Assembly: GCA_017616955.1 (NCBI GenBank)
Contig: JAFZXD010000092.1
Span: 1-5,394, forward strand
Length of the DNA stretch: 5,394 bases
Direction of reading: 5' to 3'
Source: Eubacterium sp.
GTDB taxonomy: Bacteria; Bacillota; Clostridia; Lachnospirales; Lachnospiraceae
Shown here: piece after piece, positions 4,719 through 5,394 of the stretch
Layout of the letters: every line of letters starts with the position of its first letter
How positions within the stretch are numbered: position 1 is the stretch's first letter
Translations under genes and position numbers: made by a program
Notes under the pieces: generated by a model
What the model was told of the DNA's origin: nothing
Seen by the model: only the letters and a program-made list of their open reading frames with translations
Database searches by the model: none

Positions 4719-5394
4719 TTATTCACCTGTATTAAGTGAAAGTCCAAGTTCCTTAAGCTTCTGAAGAACTTCTTCAAGAGACTTACGTCCAAGGTTACGA
4801 ACCTTCATCATCTCATCAGGTGTCTTATTGCAAAGTTCTTTAACTGTATTGATGTTAGCTCTCTTCAGACAGTTGTATGAACGAACGCTGAGCTCAAGCT
4901 CATCTATACTCATATCCTTTGCAGTTGTCTCAGGAACATCTTCCTGCTTCTCTGTGATGATTGTCTTATCTTTAACATTCTCAGAAAGATTGATAAAGAG
5001 ACTGAGATGCTCGCTAAGAACCTTAGCTGCATAACTTACTGCATCATCCGGAGCAAGTGTTCCGTTTGTATACACATCAAGTGTAAGTTTATCATAGTCA
5101 GTAATCTGACCTACACGTGTATTCTCTACTGTAAGATTTACTCTATCTACAGGTGTGTAGATTGAGTCAACAGCGATAACATCTATTGATGGCTCCTGTT
5201 CCTTATTCTTATCAGCACTGATGTATCCACGTCCGTTAGTTATAGTAAGTTCCATCTCGAGTCTTGCATCAGGTCCATTAAGGTTTGCAATAACAAGATC
5301 AGGATTAAGTATTTCAAGATCTCCGTCCATGTGAATATCGCCTGCTTTAACTACGCAGTCACCTGAAGCATCGATATATCCTGTCTTAGGATCA
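4719..5394 (-). CDS. rpoA: DNA-directed RNA polymerase alpha subunit, 5' end cut by window edge
   Basis: Alpha dimerises to nucleate RNA polymerase assembly, and its C-terminal domain contacts UP-element DNA and activators. The in-frame translation runs from the window's right edge (first full codons read [20 protein letters not shown]) to TAA 4721-4719, about 224 of an expected ~310-320 residues; the N-terminal ~90 lie outside. Present are the remainder of the N-terminal domain ([13 protein letters not shown], then [63 protein letters not shown]), an acidic interdomain linker ([13 protein letters not shown]), and the C-terminal domain. The latter has the DNA-contacting [11 protein letters not shown] block, which corresponds to the R265/N268/K271 region of E. 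coli alpha, and [22 protein letters not shown]. It ends the alpha operon together with rplQ. The first Met inside the window, at 5330, is internal and not the start. Confidence 0.97.
   Translation of the reverse strand, partial: DPKTGYIDASGDCVVKAGDIHMDGDLEILNPDLVIANLNGPDARLEMELTITNGRGYISADKNKEQEPSIDVIAVDSIYTPVDRVNLTVENTRVGQITDYDKLTLDVYTNGTLAPDDAVSYAAKVLSEHLSLFINLSENVKDKTIITEKQEDVPETTAKDMSIDELELSVRSYNCLKRANINTVKELCNKTPDEMMKVRNLGRKSLEEVLQKLKELGLSLNTGE

Noticed and set aside
4828..5034. Plus-strand open frame opposite rpoA
   Set aside because: Antisense to the conserved alpha C-terminal region; Ser/Leu-rich shadow translation with no start signal.
1..5394. Mobile elements, CRISPR arrays, tRNA or rRNA genes, defence or novel gene cassettes
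   Set aside because: None seen. Gene order and composition are those of an ordinary conserved ribosomal/ECF housekeeping region, with no long repeats or foreign genes.

Overview
The window is a stretch of conserved chromosomal housekeeping genes, all read on the minus strand. It comes from a low-GC Gram-positive anaerobe of the Clostridia, most likely Lachnospiraceae (Butyrivibrio/Roseburia/Eubacterium-like). This rests on AT-rich codon use with AGA arginine, strong AAGGAGG ribosome binding sites, consensus sigma-A promoter elements, the Clostridia-like alpha C-terminal domain, and the gene order rpoA-rplQ-ecfA-ecfT-truA-rplM-rpsI. That order matches the tail of the S10/spc/alpha ribosomal super-cluster in Firmicutes. 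The genus assignment is inference.

Layout in transcription order (high to low coordinates). (1) 5394-4719: rpoA, 5' end outside the window. (2) 4718-4586: a 133-nt gap that holds an 8-codon open frame with its own Shine-Dalgarno sequence. (3) 4585-4049: rplQ, an enlarged L17, followed by a strong intrinsic terminator (4019-3991). (4) About 3930-3870: AT-rich DNA with candidate sigma-A promoters for the next unit. (5) 3849-2521: one gene coding for two fused ECF-transporter ATPase domains (EcfA-EcfA). (6) 2493-1756: ecfT, the transmembrane coupling protein. (7) 1737-916: truA, tRNA pseudouridine synthase. (8) 919-891: a near-perfect sigma-A promoter whose -35 box contains the truA stop codon. 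It is followed by a ~125-nt structured leader in the position of the known Firmicutes L13 leader. (9) 760-323 rplM (L13), then 305-1 rpsI (S9), whose 3' end is outside the window.

The window therefore appears to hold three transcription units: the end of the alpha operon (rpoA-rplQ, terminated), an ecfA-ecfT-truA unit, and an rplM-rpsI unit. The last unit can be read from its own promoter and also by read-through from truA, because no terminator is visible after truA. EcfA and EcfT form the shared energizing module for vitamin and metal uptake with S components encoded elsewhere.

I found no clearly new system. The most unusual element is the fused EcfA: the first half has Ser where the H-loop His should be, and the second half stops exactly where the H-loop His should follow. 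Other points of interest are a leader RNA with mutually exclusive hairpins, a 16-bp perfect palindrome, the mini-ORF upstream of rplQ, and large insertions in L17. I saw no mobile elements, CRISPR arrays, tRNA or rRNA genes. No gene-free stretch exceeds 200 nt.
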